From Bradyrhizobium sp. CCH5-F6 (GTDB lineage: Bacteria; Pseudomonadota; Alphaproteobacteria; Rhizobiales; Xanthobacteraceae), in assembly GCF_001556045.1 (NCBI RefSeq), contig NZ_LSIC01000073.1:186001-250000 (forward strand): a stretch of DNA of 64,000 nucleotides, in the 5' to 3' direction. A program made the translations under genes and the position numbers. Below, in pieces: positions 1-9,028 of the stretch. The notes below the pieces were generated by a model. The model was not told where the DNA came from, did no database searches, and worked only from the letters and a program-made list of their open reading frames with translations. Position 1 is the stretch's first letter, and each line of letters begins with the position of its first letter.

Positions 1-213
1 AAGCACCGGCGGGAAGCGGTTCAGTTCACCATAGATAGGGCGAGGTTAAGACGCGATTAACCATCGGCCGCCGCCCGCGTCCAGAGCGGGAATAATGAGG
101 CCGGATGACAACCGGATGGAGCGCGATTTCTCCGAGCTCGCGTCGATGCGGAGCCCAGGAACCGTGCGATATTTCCGAGCCGGCTGCGCGCAATGGCTAT
201 CCTCGACGTCCGA
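1..213. other. Non-coding edge of window
   Basis: No coding region can be supported here. The short frames across this stretch have no recognisable composition or ribosome binding site. The region lies downstream of the minus-strand ammonium-transporter operon and beyond its terminator, so it probably separates that operon from a gene outside the window. Confidence 0.5.
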
Positions 214-250
214 TCCAAAAGAAAGGGGCTCCAGCTTGCGCTGGAGCCCC
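214..250 (-). terminator. Rho-independent terminator of the glnK-amtB operon
   Basis: A perfect 11-bp stem (GGGGCTCCAGC, loop of 4) at 225-250 is followed on the minus strand by a T-rich tract (TTTCTTTTGG). It lies about 85 bases past the amtB stop codon, in the right orientation to end minus-strand transcription. Confidence 0.85.
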
Positions 251-333
251 TCGACGGTCAGGGCATTGCCGGGTATGTGCCCGAACCGTAGTTGTGGACG
301 CGGCCTCGACGAGACCGCGCCCCGGGAGGAGAC

Positions 334-1782
334 TTACATGTTGTAGGCGCGCTCGGTGTGCTCGGTGATGTCGAGGCCTTCACGCTCGCTCTCGACATTG
401 GCGCGGAGGCCAACGATCACATCGACGACCTTGTAGAGGATCGCCGAGCCAACGCCCGACCACACCAGCGTGGTGCAGACGGCCTTGATCTGGGCGAGCA
501 TCTGGACCGCGAAGTCGTAGTCGGCCACCTTGGGCGGGATCGCGGTGTAGTCGATGATGCCGGCGCCGCCGAGGGCGGGGTTGACGAGAATGCCGGTGCC
601 GATGGCGCCGACAATGCCGCCGACGCAGTGCACGCCGAACACGTCGAGCGAGTCATCGTAGCCCAGCGCGTTCTTCACGACGGTGCAGAAGAACAGGCAG
701 ACCACGCCGACCACGAGGCCGAGGACGATCGCGCCCATGACGCCGGCGAAGCCGGCCGCAGGCGTGACGGCCACGAGGCCCGCGACAGCGCCGGAGATCA
801 CGCCGAGCACCGAGGGGTGACCCTTCACGATCCACTCCGCGAACATCCACGACAGCGCGGCTGCTGCGGTGGCGACGAAGGAGTTGGTCATGGCGAGCGC
901 AGCGCCGCCACTGGCTTCGAGGTTGGAGCCGGCGTTGAAACCGAACCAGCCGACCCAGAGCAGCGAAGCGCCGATCATCGACATGGTCAGCGAGTGCGGG
1001 GCCATCAGCTCCTTGCCGTAGCCGATGCGCTTGCCGATCAGGAGTGCGCCGACGAGGCCCGCGATGCCCGCGTTGATGTGCACCACGGTGCCGCCCGCGA
1101 AGTCGATCGCGCCCATCTTGAAGATCCAGCCGGCGTCGGCGTTGAGCTCGTCGAGCTTGGCCTGCGCCGCGGTCTTTGCCGCCGCGTCGGTCGCAGCAGC
1201 GAGCGCCTTGGCCGCATCCTGGAGCAGGTCCGGACCCTGCCAGTACCAGACCATGTGCGCGATCGGGAAATAGACCAGCGTGACCCAGAGCGGGACGAAG
1301 AGAGCGATCGCCGCGAACTTCATGCGCTCGGCAAAGGCGCCGACGATGAGGGCGGGCGTGATCGCCGCGAAGGTCATCTGGAAGCAGACATAGATGAGCT
1401 CCGAGATGTTGGCGTCGACCGAGAAGGTCGCTGCCTTCGTGTCGGTGGTGACGCCCATCATGAAGGCCTTGGAGAAGCCGCCGATGAAGTCGGAGCCGCC
1501 GGTGAAGGTGAGGCTGTAGCCGTACACGGCCCAGATCACGGTGACGACGCAGACGGTGTAGAACACCTGCATCAGGACGGAGAGCATGTTCTTGGAACGG
1601 ACGAGACCGCCGTAGAACAGCGCGAGGCCGGGGATCGTCATCAACAGCACCAGCACTGTCGATGTCATCATCCAGGCGTTGTCTCCCTTGTTGACCGTTG
1701 GCTCGGCATAGGCTGCGGTCGCAGCGAACAGGCCGACTGCGAGAGCCGCCAATCCCGCGCCATAGGGACGCTTGAACGTCAT
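334..1782 (-). CDS. amtB: Ammonium transporter AmtB (copy 1)
   Basis: Amt/MEP/Rh-family ammonium channel, 482 residues, inner membrane, about 11 helices after a cleavable signal peptide (first ~27 residues, ending near AAYAEP). The family core is clear: GLALFYGGLVRSKN in the first helix and the pore twin-histidine contexts VVHINAG and DVFGVHCVGG. Compared with the second copy at 2467-3768 it carries an extra Ala/Lys-rich stretch of roughly 30-40 residues (around DAAKALAAATDAAAK) in the loop before the first pore histidine. The start at 1782 is chosen because AGGAGT lies seven bases upstream and the signal peptide begins there; the longer frame to 1866 runs into glnK. It is 37 bases downstream of glnK, so it is cotranscribed with it and probably gated by it. 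Confidence 0.96.
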   Translation of the reverse strand: MTFKRPYGAGLAALAVGLFAATAAYAEPTVNKGDNAWMMTSTVLVLLMTIPGLALFYGGLVRSKNMLSVLMQVFYTVCVVTVIWAVYGYSLTFTGGSDFIGGFSKAFMMGVTTDTKAATFSVDANISELIYVCFQMTFAAITPALIVGAFAERMKFAAIALFVPLWVTLVYFPIAHMVWYWQGPDLLQDAAKALAAATDAAAKTAAQAKLDELNADAGWIFKMGAIDFAGGTVVHINAGIAGLVGALLIGKRIGYGKELMAPHSLTMSMIGASLLWVGWFGFNAGSNLEASGGAALAMTNSFVATAAAALSWMFAEWIVKGHPSVLGVISGAVAGLVAVTPAAGFAGVMGAIVLGLVVGVVCLFFCTVVKNALGYDDSLDVFGVHCVGGIVGAIGTGILVNPALGGAGIIDYTAIPPKVADYDFAVQMLAQIKAVCTTLVWSGVGSAILYKVVDVIVGLRANVESEREGLDITEHTERAYNM

Positions 1783-1819
1783 ATTATTTACTCCTGATTG
1801 GATAAGGTTGAGCGCGAAA

Positions 1820-2158
1820 TCAAAGGGCCGCGGCATCGGCCTCGCCGGTGCGGATGCGCACCGCATGGTCGAGGTTGATGACGAAGATCTTGCCGTCGCC
1901 GATCTGTCCGGTTTTCGCCGCGGACGTGATGGCGTCGATGGTCTTGTCGACCTGGTCGGAGGCGACAGCGACCTCGATCTTGATCTTGGGCAGGAAGCTC
2001 ACGGCATATTCGGCGCCGCGATAGATTTCCGTATGGCCCTTCTGGCGGCCATACCCCTTGACTTCCGTCACCGTGAGACCGTGAACGCCGATGGCGGTCA
2101 GGGCGTCACGGACTTCTTCCAGCTTGAATGGCTTGATAATCGCCATAACAATTTTCAT
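1820..2158 (-). CDS. glnK: PII nitrogen regulatory protein GlnK (copy 1)
   Basis: 112-residue PII signal transducer. The T-loop is complete ([17 protein letters not shown]), with Tyr51, the site uridylylated by GlnD in the family, and the C-terminal GDGKIFV / RIRTGE signatures are present. PII trimers bind ATP/ADP and 2-oxoglutarate and block AmtB when nitrogen is sufficient; the immediately downstream amtB makes that partner obvious. Start has GGGGATAGGACC just upstream. A sigma-54-type promoter sits about 105 bases upstream, implying NtrC-dependent induction in nitrogen limitation. Whether it is named glnK or glnB rests on amtB linkage. Confidence 0.96.
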   Translation of the reverse strand: MKIVMAIIKPFKLEEVRDALTAIGVHGLTVTEVKGYGRQKGHTEIYRGAEYAVSFLPKIKIEVAVASDQVDKTIDAITSAAKTGQIGDGKIFVINLDHAVRIRTGEADAAAL

Positions 2159-2261
2159 GGGTCCTATCCCCGCTTGGGCCCGGTCCGGACGTGGCCGGGC
2201 GTTCTCGACTGGTTCGCCACGAGGGAGAGTTCACTACGCGGGCACAGCCGGGACCCTTAGA

Positions 2262-2277
2262 ATCAAATGCCGTGCCA
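2262..2277 (-). promoter_or_regulatory. Sigma-54 (RpoN) promoter for glnK-amtB copy 1
   Basis: On the minus strand the sequence reads TGGCACG-GCAT-TTGAT, which matches the -24/-12 consensus (TGGCACG-N4-TTGCW) at all -24 positions and most of the -12 element, with correct GG-to-GC-type spacing. It lies about 105 bases before the glnK start. No clear NtrC dyad was found between here and 2466, but such sites are degenerate. Confidence 0.8.
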
Positions 2278-2466
2278 GATCGGGCGCGTTGCCTAACAGA
2301 CTATGAAAGCGGGTGTTTTCGCCTTTGACGGGGACCGCAGCGCAGTGCGCTATTACGTCGCGCTCAAAACGTGGTCATGACTGCTTAAAACGAAGGCATG
2401 ACAGGCTGTCGACACAATGTTGCTCACGTGTCGGGCAGCGACAAGGTAATTAAGTAGGGTCGGCGC

Positions 2467-3768
2467 CTATTGCAGGGCTTCACCGTGCTGCGAAATATCC
2501 AGCCCTTCGAGCTCTTGCTCACGAGATACGCGCAAAGGCACGAAGAGGCCGACCAGCTTGAGCAGAATGAAGCTGAGGCCCGCCGACCAGACGAAGGTGA
2601 CGGCGACCCCGTAGAACTGAATCAGGAGTTGCTGCGGGTGGCCCTCCAACAGGCCGGCGGTGCCGCCGATGGCGCTGGTCGCGAACACGCCGCCAAGCAG
2701 GGTTCCGGTCAGGCCGCCGATGCCGTGAACGCCGAACACGTCGAGCGAATCGTCATAGTCGAAGCGGTGCTTCAGCCAGGTGCAGGCCCAGTAGCAGACC
2801 GCCCCGGCGATGATCCCGATCACGATGCCGTGCCAGGGCGCGACGAAGCCCGAGGCCGGCGTGATGGTGCCGAGCCCGGCCACCGCGCCGGAGATCATGC
2901 CGAGCACGGAGGGTTTGCGCCGCGTCGACCATTCGATCGCACCCCAGGTCAGCGCGCCGGCGCAGGCGGCAAGATGGGTCGCGATGATCGCCATCACCGC
3001 ACGTGAGTTCGCCGAAAGCGCCGAGCCGCCGTTGAAGCCGAACCAGCCGACCCACAACAGGCCAGTGCCCATTACCGCGAGCGAGAGATCGAACGGCGAG
3101 AGATTTTCGGTGCCGTAGCCGTGACGGCGCCCCATCACCTTGGCCGCAACGAGGCCGCCGGCGCCCGCCGACAGGTGCACCACGAGGCCCCCGGCGAAAT
3201 CCAGCACGCCCATGCTGGCGAGGAAGCCGCCGCCCCACACCCAATGCGCCAGCGGGATGTAGACGAAGATGAACCAGGCGACCGAGAAGAGAAGATAGGC
3301 GGAGAACCGCATCCGGTCGGCGACCGAGCCTGCGACCAGCGCCACCGTGATGATGGCGAAGGTCATCTGGTACAGCATGAACAGCGATTCCGGGATGGTC
3401 TTGGCCGCAGGGTTGACGCTGTCCATGGTCATGCCGGCGAGAAACCAGCGGTCGAGCGTGCCGATCCATGGTCCGTCGCCGACGAAGCACAGCGAATAGC
3501 CGAACGCCACCCAGAGAATGGAGATCAGCGTCACCGCGGCGAGGCTCTGCGCCATGGTGGCGAGCACGTTCTTCTTGCGCACCATGCCGGAGTAGAACAG
3601 CGCGAGCCCCGGGATCGTCATCATCAGCACCAAGGCAGTGGCGACGATCATCCAGGCCGTGTCGGCGGGGTTGATCTCGGAGGGCGCGGCGTGCGCCGGC
3701 GCCGCCATGGCCGACACAAGCCCGATCGGCGCGGCCAAACAGGCCGCGCGGCGCAACAATCCCGCCAT
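2467..3768 (-). CDS. amtB: Ammonium transporter AmtB (copy 2)
   Basis: 433-residue Amt-family ammonium channel with an N-terminal signal peptide (MAGLLRRAACLAAPIG, cleavage near AHAAPS) and the conserved GLALFYSGMVRKKN, VVHLSAGAGG and DVFGVHGIGG segments that carry the pore histidines. It is a clear paralogue of the transporter at 334-1782 but lacks its Ala/Lys-rich loop insert. It follows the second glnK by 130 bases; that spacer contains a palindromic repeat, unlike the tight spacing in the first unit. Role: NH4+/NH3 scavenging at low external nitrogen, regulated by GlnK binding. Confidence 0.95.
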   Translation of the reverse strand: MAGLLRRAACLAAPIGLVSAMAAPAHAAPSEINPADTAWMIVATALVLMMTIPGLALFYSGMVRKKNVLATMAQSLAAVTLISILWVAFGYSLCFVGDGPWIGTLDRWFLAGMTMDSVNPAAKTIPESLFMLYQMTFAIITVALVAGSVADRMRFSAYLLFSVAWFIFVYIPLAHWVWGGGFLASMGVLDFAGGLVVHLSAGAGGLVAAKVMGRRHGYGTENLSPFDLSLAVMGTGLLWVGWFGFNGGSALSANSRAVMAIIATHLAACAGALTWGAIEWSTRRKPSVLGMISGAVAGLGTITPASGFVAPWHGIVIGIIAGAVCYWACTWLKHRFDYDDSLDVFGVHGIGGLTGTLLGGVFATSAIGGTAGLLEGHPQQLLIQFYGVAVTFVWSAGLSFILLKLVGLFVPLRVSREQELEGLDISQHGEALQ

Positions 3769-3840
3769 GTCGTTTCCCCCAGCAGTGATGACGTCGCACG
3801 CTGTGGCGTCGTTGCCCGGTGCGATCGAAGATTTATCAGA

Positions 3841-3884
3841 GCGTTTTCGAGCGAAGTGGCTGCCGGTTCGCGCCGAGAAAACGC
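3841..3884. repeat. Palindromic intergenic repeat (REP-like)
   Basis: Imperfect inverted repeat: GCGTTTTCGAGCGAA (3841-3855) against TTCGCGCCGAGAAAACGC (3867-3884). From general familiarity with Bradyrhizobium intergenic sequence this resembles a dispersed repeat family. Here it sits between glnK copy 2 and its amtB, inside a probable transcript, and ends 14 bases from the glnK stop codon. Confidence 0.65.
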
Positions 3885-3898
3885 GTCAAACCAAAAAC

Positions 3899-4397
<499 letters not shown>

Positions 4398-4476
4398 CCA
4401 CAATGCATTTTTGGCATGGATGCGGTGAACCCAGGCGTCCCGGCTGGTACATAAGTATGTTTGAGGGGGACACTAC

Positions 4477-5400
4477 ATGGCGAGTTGGTTCTACGCATCC
4501 GAGGGCAAGCAACAGGGGCCCTTTCCGGAGGGGCAATTTCGTGACCTCGTCGCCCAAGGCGTCGTGCGCCCGGATACCCTGGTCTGGACCGAGGGCATGG
4601 CCGGCTGGCAGAAGGCGGGCGAAATCCCCGGCCTGATCGGCGGCGGCGCGCCGCCGATCAGGCCGGGGATGATTCCGGCGGGCGGCCCGCCGATGATGGG
4701 CGGTGCTGGTTACGGCGGCGCTGGCGGCTATGCTGCTGCTGCCGGCGACGGAGGATCGCTCTCGGTCGATTTCGGCATCCTCGAGTTCACCTGGCGCACC
4801 ATCGTCTTGCTGATCGGCATGATCTTCGTCATCCCCGCGCCGTGGGCGTTCGTCTGGTACACGAAATGGATCGTGTCCTGCGTGAGGGTGCCGGGGCGGC
4901 CGAACCTCGGCTTCACCGGCAATGCCATGACTCTGGTGCCCTGGTATTTCGGCTTCATCGTTCTGGCGATCGCCCTCGGCTACATCGGCAGCGATATCCT
5001 GAGCAACCTGCTGTTCATCGTGCAGATCGTCCTCTACTGGCTTCTGCTCAAATGGATGGTCGCCAATCTCGCCTCCAACGAACAGCCGCTGGGCCTGAGC
5101 TTCACGGGCTCGATCTGGGCCTATATCGGCTGGAATCTGCTGTTCGCGATCTCGCTCATCACCATCATCGGCTGGGCCTGGGTGGCCGCAGCCCAGATGC
5201 GCTGGTTCTGCCGCAGCATCGAAGGCACTCGCCGCGAGATCCTGTTCAAGGGCAGCGGTCTCGACATCCTCTGGCGCGGTATCGTGGCTGTGATCCTGTG
5301 CAGCCTCATCATCCCGATTCCGTGGGTGTATCGCTGGATCATGAACTGGTTCGCGTCGCAGACAGAGCTGGTTGTGCGCGGATCGCAGGCGACCATGTGA
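4477..5400 (+). CDS. GYF_2-domain multi-pass membrane protein (paralogue A)
   Basis: 307 residues of unknown function. Residues ~3-52 form a GYF_2/DUF4339-type domain (WFYASEGKQQGPFPEGQFRD followed by the TLVWTEGMAGWQKAGEI core), normally a peptide-binding module. A Gly/Pro/Ala-rich linker (~53-90) follows, then a membrane domain with about five hydrophobic segments rich in Trp and Ile-Pro-Ile-Pro motifs (FVIPAPWAFVWY, LIIPIPWVYRW), somewhat like DUF898 proteins. Start is supported by GAGGGGGA seven bases upstream. The next gene is a paralogue, 32 bases away and likely cotranscribed. Domain call is firm, function unknown. Confidence 0.85.
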   Translation: MASWFYASEGKQQGPFPEGQFRDLVAQGVVRPDTLVWTEGMAGWQKAGEIPGLIGGGAPPIRPGMIPAGGPPMMGGAGYGGAGGYAAAAGDGGSLSVDFGILEFTWRTIVLLIGMIFVIPAPWAFVWYTKWIVSCVRVPGRPNLGFTGNAMTLVPWYFGFIVLAIALGYIGSDILSNLLFIVQIVLYWLLLKWMVANLASNEQPLGLSFTGSIWAYIGWNLLFAISLITIIGWAWVAAAQMRWFCRSIEGTRREILFKGSGLDILWRGIVAVILCSLIIPIPWVYRWIMNWFASQTELVVRGSQATM

Positions 5401-5432
5401 CGGCTGCTGGCTTTCGGTAGCAGGCAGACGAG

Positions 5433-6278
5433 ATGTCGAATCGAACCTGGTTTCACGCATCCGCCGGCCAGCAGACGGGGCCGTTTCCGGAGGCCCAGTT
5501 CCGTGACCTGATCGTGAAAGGAATCGTGCGATCGGACACACTGGTTTGGACCGATGGGATGGCGGGCTGGCAAAAGGCCGGCGCAGTCCCCGGTCTGGTG
5601 CCCGGCGAGTTACCGGCGGCTTCTAGCGGCGACGCTCGAAGCCCGCTGTCGGTGGACCTGCCACTATGGTCGTTCCTGGGCTGGTGCATCCTGCTGGTGA
5701 TCGGCAACCTTGTCGTGGTGCCGGCGCCGTGGATCGCCACCGGCTACTACCGCTGGCTCTTTCCGCGCGTCTACGTTCCGCAGCGGCCGAACATCAGCTT
5801 CGCCGGCCAAGTCGGAGATATCTGGCACGTCTTCATGGCGCTGGCACTGGCAGGCTATGCGGGACTTCTCGGCGACCTGTTTCAGCTTGCGGCGATCCCG
5901 GTGCAGGCATTCCTGTCCTGGATGGTCCTGCGCTGGGTGGTTGCCAATGTGAACTCGAACGGTCAGCCGATTCCGATGACGTTCAACGGCAGCCCCTGGG
6001 CCTTCATCGGCTGGCAGCTCCTGATGTTCCTCGCCCTGTTCACAATCATCGGCTGGGCATGGGTCTTGGCCGCATGGGTGCGGTGGATCTGTCGAAATAT
6101 CGTGGGAACGCGACGTGAGATGATCTTCGTCGCAACGGGCCTGCAACTGCTTTGGCGAACCGTGGCATTCGGTTTGGGTTGCCTTCTGATCATTCCGATT
6201 CCGTGGCTGTTGCGCTGGTACTTCACCTGGACCATGACGCAATTCGAGCTCGTGGAGCGCACGAGGGCAGCAGCCTAG
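5433..6278 (+). CDS. GYF_2-domain multi-pass membrane protein (paralogue B)
   Basis: 281-residue paralogue of the preceding gene: same N-terminal GYF_2-type domain (WFHASAGQQTGPFPEAQFRD, TLVWTDGMAGWQKAGAV), shorter linker, then the same membrane domain (FIGWQLLMFLALFTIIGWAW, LLIIPIPWLLRWYF). The pair arose by tandem duplication and could form a hetero-oligomer or have diverged in partner choice; neither can be decided from sequence. Its TAG stop overlaps the stop of the convergent thioesterase gene within one CTAG tetranucleotide. Confidence 0.85.
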   Translation: MSNRTWFHASAGQQTGPFPEAQFRDLIVKGIVRSDTLVWTDGMAGWQKAGAVPGLVPGELPAASSGDARSPLSVDLPLWSFLGWCILLVIGNLVVVPAPWIATGYYRWLFPRVYVPQRPNISFAGQVGDIWHVFMALALAGYAGLLGDLFQLAAIPVQAFLSWMVLRWVVANVNSNGQPIPMTFNGSPWAFIGWQLLMFLALFTIIGWAWVLAAWVRWICRNIVGTRREMIFVATGLQLLWRTVAFGLGCLLIIPIPWLLRWYFTWTMTQFELVERTRAAA

Positions 6279-7138
6279 GACTTCCGTTCGCGCACCGAGC
6301 CTTCCTGCGCGACGGAGGCGACCAGCGTGCCGTCAGGCTTGAAGATCGAGCCGCGGGTCAGGCCGCGGCCGCCCTGCGCGCTCGGCGAATCCTGCGCGTA
6401 GAGCAGCCATTCGTCGGCGCGGAAGGGGCGATGAAACCACATCGCGTGGTCGAGGCTCGCCGGCATCATGCGCTTGTCGAACAGCGTGCGGCCATAGCGC
6501 GCCATGATCGCATCCAGCAGCGAGAAATCCGAGGCGTAGGCGAGCGCGCACATGTGCAGGGCCGGATCGTCCGGCAGTGTTGCTGCGGTCTTGATCCACA
6601 CATGGATGCGGCCGTCGTCGATCTTCTGGCCGAAATAGCGGCCGAGCTCGACCGGGCGCAGCTCGATCGGACGATCGGATTCATAGTAGCGGCGGATGAA
6701 CTCCGGCATCTCCTTGAACATCGGCTGCTTCGCCACCTCCTCCGCCGTGAGCTTTTCCGGCGGCGGCACATCGGGCATCTTGTCCTGATGGTCGAACGCA
6801 CTTTCCTCCTCGGCGTGGAACGACACCATGATCGAGAAGATCGCGTTGCCGTGCTGAATAGCGGTGACGCGGCGGGTCGAGTAGCTCTTGCCGTCGCGCA
6901 GGCGTTCGACCTGGTAGATGATCGGGATCTGCGGATCGCCCGGCAGGATGAAATAGCAATGCAGCGAATGCGGCAGCCGCCCGTCGACGGTGCGGCAGGC
7001 CGCGACCATCGCCTGCCCGATGACCTGGCCGCCGAATACCCGTTGCCAGCTCGTCTTCGGGCTGTTGCCGCGGAACAGGTTCACCTCGAGCTGCTCGAGG
7101 TCGAGGATCGAAATCAGGTCGATCAGGCTTTTGGACAT
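6275..7138 (-). CDS. tesB: Acyl-CoA thioesterase II (TesB)
   Basis: 287-residue double-hotdog acyl-CoA thioesterase, the usual TesB length, hydrolysing medium/long acyl-CoA to free acid plus CoA in the cytoplasm. N-terminal hotdog: RVFGGQVIGQAMVAA; C-terminal hotdog: ALAYASDFSLLD, SLDHAMWFHRPF, GRGLTRGSIF, SVAQEG. The Asp, Thr and Gln of these last motifs correspond to the catalytic triad described for E. coli TesB. It is convergent with and overlaps the GYF-domain gene by four bases. Confidence 0.95.
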   Translation of the reverse strand: MSKSLIDLISILDLEQLEVNLFRGNSPKTSWQRVFGGQVIGQAMVAACRTVDGRLPHSLHCYFILPGDPQIPIIYQVERLRDGKSYSTRRVTAIQHGNAIFSIMVSFHAEEESAFDHQDKMPDVPPPEKLTAEEVAKQPMFKEMPEFIRRYYESDRPIELRPVELGRYFGQKIDDGRIHVWIKTAATLPDDPALHMCALAYASDFSLLDAIMARYGRTLFDKRMMPASLDHAMWFHRPFRADEWLLYAQDSPSAQGGRGLTRGSIFKPDGTLVASVAQEGSVRERKS

Positions 7139-7286
7139 GGAATGAACTTTCTCGCCGTCATCCCGGTTGAATCGTCCGGCATGACACAGTCGGGCCGTTC
7201 CGCCCTCGTTTCACCGCACTGTTTCGCCCAGCTCAAGTCTGCTAGCAAGGCCAAGAAAAGGCGAAGCGTTGGCCGGGAAGTCGGAT

Positions 7287-8507
7287 ATGTCGGTACAGGG
7301 TAGCATAGTCATCGGCGGCGGCGCGTTTGCAGGCCTGGCCCTGGCGCTCGCGCTGCGCCAGGGGCTCGGGCCGGACATCCCCGTCATCGTGGCCGATCCT
7401 GCGCTCGCCACGCGTCCGAGCCGCGACCCGCGCGCGACGGCGATCGTGGCCGCCTGCCGCCGCCTGTTCGAGGCGATCGGCGCCTGGGACGACGTCAGGG
7501 GCGACGCGCAGCCGATCCTCGACATGGTCGTCACCGATTCCAGGCTGGAGGATGCTACCCGCCCAGTGTTCCTGAATTTCGCCGGCGATGTCGCGCCGGG
7601 CGAGCCCTTCGCGCATATGGTCGAGAACCGCCGCCTGATCGATGCGCTGGTGGTGCGTGCAGAGGCCGAGGGCATCGATCTTCGCGCAACCGCCGTGACC
7701 TCCTACGATGCGCGTTCCGAAGGCATCGACGTGACGCTCGGTGACGGCAGCGTCGTCGCGGCGAGTCTTCTCGTCGCCGCCGACGGCGCAAGGTCGAAGC
7801 TGCGCGAGCGCGCCGGCATCGCCACCCATGGCTGGGAGTACGACCAGTCCGGCATCGTCGTCACCGTCGGCCATGAGCGCGACCACGAGGGCCGCGCCGA
7901 AGAGCATTTCCTGCCCGCGGGTCCCTTCGCGATCCTGCCGCTGTCGGGCAAGCGCTCGTCGCTGGTGTGGACCGAGCGCCGAGCCGAGGCCGCGCGCATC
8001 GTTGCGCTCAGCGACGAGGAATTCCACGCCGAGCTCGAACAGCGATTCGGCCTGCATCTCGGCGAGGTGAAGACGCTCGACAAGCCGCGCGCGTTTCCGC
8101 TGTCGTATTTCGTTGCGCGCTCCTTCATCGCCGAGCGCCTCGCGCTGGTCGGCGATGCCGCCCATGTCATCCATCCGATCGCGGGCCAGGGCCTCAACAT
8201 GGGCCTGAAGGACGTCGCTGCGCTGGCGGAAGTGGTCGTCGATGCCGCGCGGCTGGGCATGGATATCGGCGCCGCCGACGTGCTCGAACGCTACCAGCGC
8301 TGGCGCCGCTTCGACACCATGGCGATGGGCGTTGCCACCAACTCGCTGAACTTCCTGTTCTCCAACCAGTCGACGCTGTTGCGCACGGTCCGCGACATCG
8401 GCCTCGGCCTCGTCGACCGCGCACCGCCGCTGAAGAATCTCTTCATCCGCCAGGCCGCGGGGCTCACCGGCGAGGTGCCGCGGCTGTTGAAGGGCGAGGC
8501 GTTGTGA
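7287..8507 (+). CDS. UbiH/UbiF/COQ6-family FAD-dependent hydroxylase
   Basis: 406-residue flavoprotein monooxygenase of the ubiquinone-biosynthesis hydroxylase group. Visible motifs: N-terminal Rossmann loop (IVIGGGAFAGLALALAL), and the C-terminal FAD/ribityl motif LVGDAAHVIHPIAGQGLNMGL typical of UbiH-type enzymes. It probably hydroxylates the ring of a polyprenyl-phenol intermediate of ubiquinone, but which carbon cannot be told (UbiH, UbiF, UbiI, UbiL and UbiM are all related). Start at ATG 7287 is preferred over an in-frame TTG at 7269 because GGGAAG lies upstream at good distance. Convergent with the Trm112 gene. Confidence 0.88.
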   Translation: MSVQGSIVIGGGAFAGLALALALRQGLGPDIPVIVADPALATRPSRDPRATAIVAACRRLFEAIGAWDDVRGDAQPILDMVVTDSRLEDATRPVFLNFAGDVAPGEPFAHMVENRRLIDALVVRAEAEGIDLRATAVTSYDARSEGIDVTLGDGSVVAASLLVAADGARSKLRERAGIATHGWEYDQSGIVVTVGHERDHEGRAEEHFLPAGPFAILPLSGKRSSLVWTERRAEAARIVALSDEEFHAELEQRFGLHLGEVKTLDKPRAFPLSYFVARSFIAERLALVGDAAHVIHPIAGQGLNMGLKDVAALAEVVVDAARLGMDIGAADVLERYQRWRRFDTMAMGVATNSLNFLFSNQSTLLRTVRDIGLGLVDRAPPLKNLFIRQAAGLTGEVPRLLKGEAL

Positions 8508-8516
8508 GGGCGAATG

Positions 8517-8559
8517 GTGAGTAGCGAGCGAATCCATTCGCTATTCGCTACTCCCTCAC
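8517..8559. repeat. Inverted repeat between convergent genes
   Basis: GTGAGTAGCGAGCGAAT on the left pairs imperfectly with ATTCGCTATTCGCTACTC...CTCAC on the right. It occupies almost the whole gap between the UbiH-like gene and the Trm112 gene and could terminate both. A related AGCGAATGGCGAAC-type repeat occurs at 20401-20478. Confidence 0.6.
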
Positions 8560-8561
8560 AT

Positions 8562-8759
8562 TCAATCGATCTTTCGCGCCTCTTCCGGCAGCATGATCGG
8601 AATGCCGTCGCGGATCGGATAAGCGAGCTTGGCGCTGCGGGAGATCAGCTCCTGCCTTGCAGAATCGAACTCCAGCGGGCCCTTGGTCAGCGGGCAAACC
8701 AGGATCTCCAGCAATTTGGGGTCGACGCTGTTTTCGGGACGTTCGGTGGTCACGTTCAT
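8562..8759 (-). CDS. Trm112 family protein
   Basis: 65-residue Trm112/UPF0434 (YcaR-type) protein: [20 protein letters not shown] at the N-terminal half and [16 protein letters not shown] near the C-terminus are diagnostic. In eukaryotes and archaea Trm112 activates methyltransferases; the role of bacterial members is less clear. Only one Cys of the zinc-ribbon pattern remains, usual for this bacterial group. Start at 8759 has GGAGACC upstream; the longer frame runs through a palindromic repeat and is rejected. Confidence 0.9.
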   Translation of the reverse strand: MNVTTERPENSVDPKLLEILVCPLTKGPLEFDSARQELISRSAKLAYPIRDGIPIMLPEEARKID

Positions 8760-8788
8760 GATGGTCTCCGGCGGTCGGCTTGCCTCTA

Positions 8789-8890
8789 AAGCATGATCCG
8801 GAAAAGTGCGCAGCGGTTTTCCGAAAAGATCATGCTTCAACAACAACCTAAAGCGCGATGACGATTTGTCCTCATCGCATCGCGATTTAG
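8789..8890. repeat. Double palindromic intergenic repeat
   Basis: First hairpin: AAGCATGATCCGGAAAA (8789-8805) against TTTTCCGAAAAGATCATGCTT (8817-8837). Second: TAAAGCGCGATGACGAT around 8849 against ATCGCATCGCGATTTA ending near 8890. The GCATGATCCGGAAAA type resembles a dispersed element of Bradyrhizobium and relatives. The remaining bases to 9028 show no gene. Confidence 0.75.
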
Positions 8891-9028
8891 CATAGAAATT
8901 CGCGCCCGCCCATCGCCGGCCTTGAGTGTCATGAGATCGCAATGAACGTCATCGCGCTTACTGATCCTTTCTGAGAGCCACTGCGCACTCGCCTCTACTT
9001 GGACTTGGACTGATGGACCGCGCGCCGC

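Noticed and set aside
292..1797. Long plus-strand frame of 501 codons opposite amtB
   Set aside because: It is the antisense shadow of amtB: Asp/His/Arg-rich translation, no motif, no ribosome binding site. High-GC genes routinely leave such open frames.
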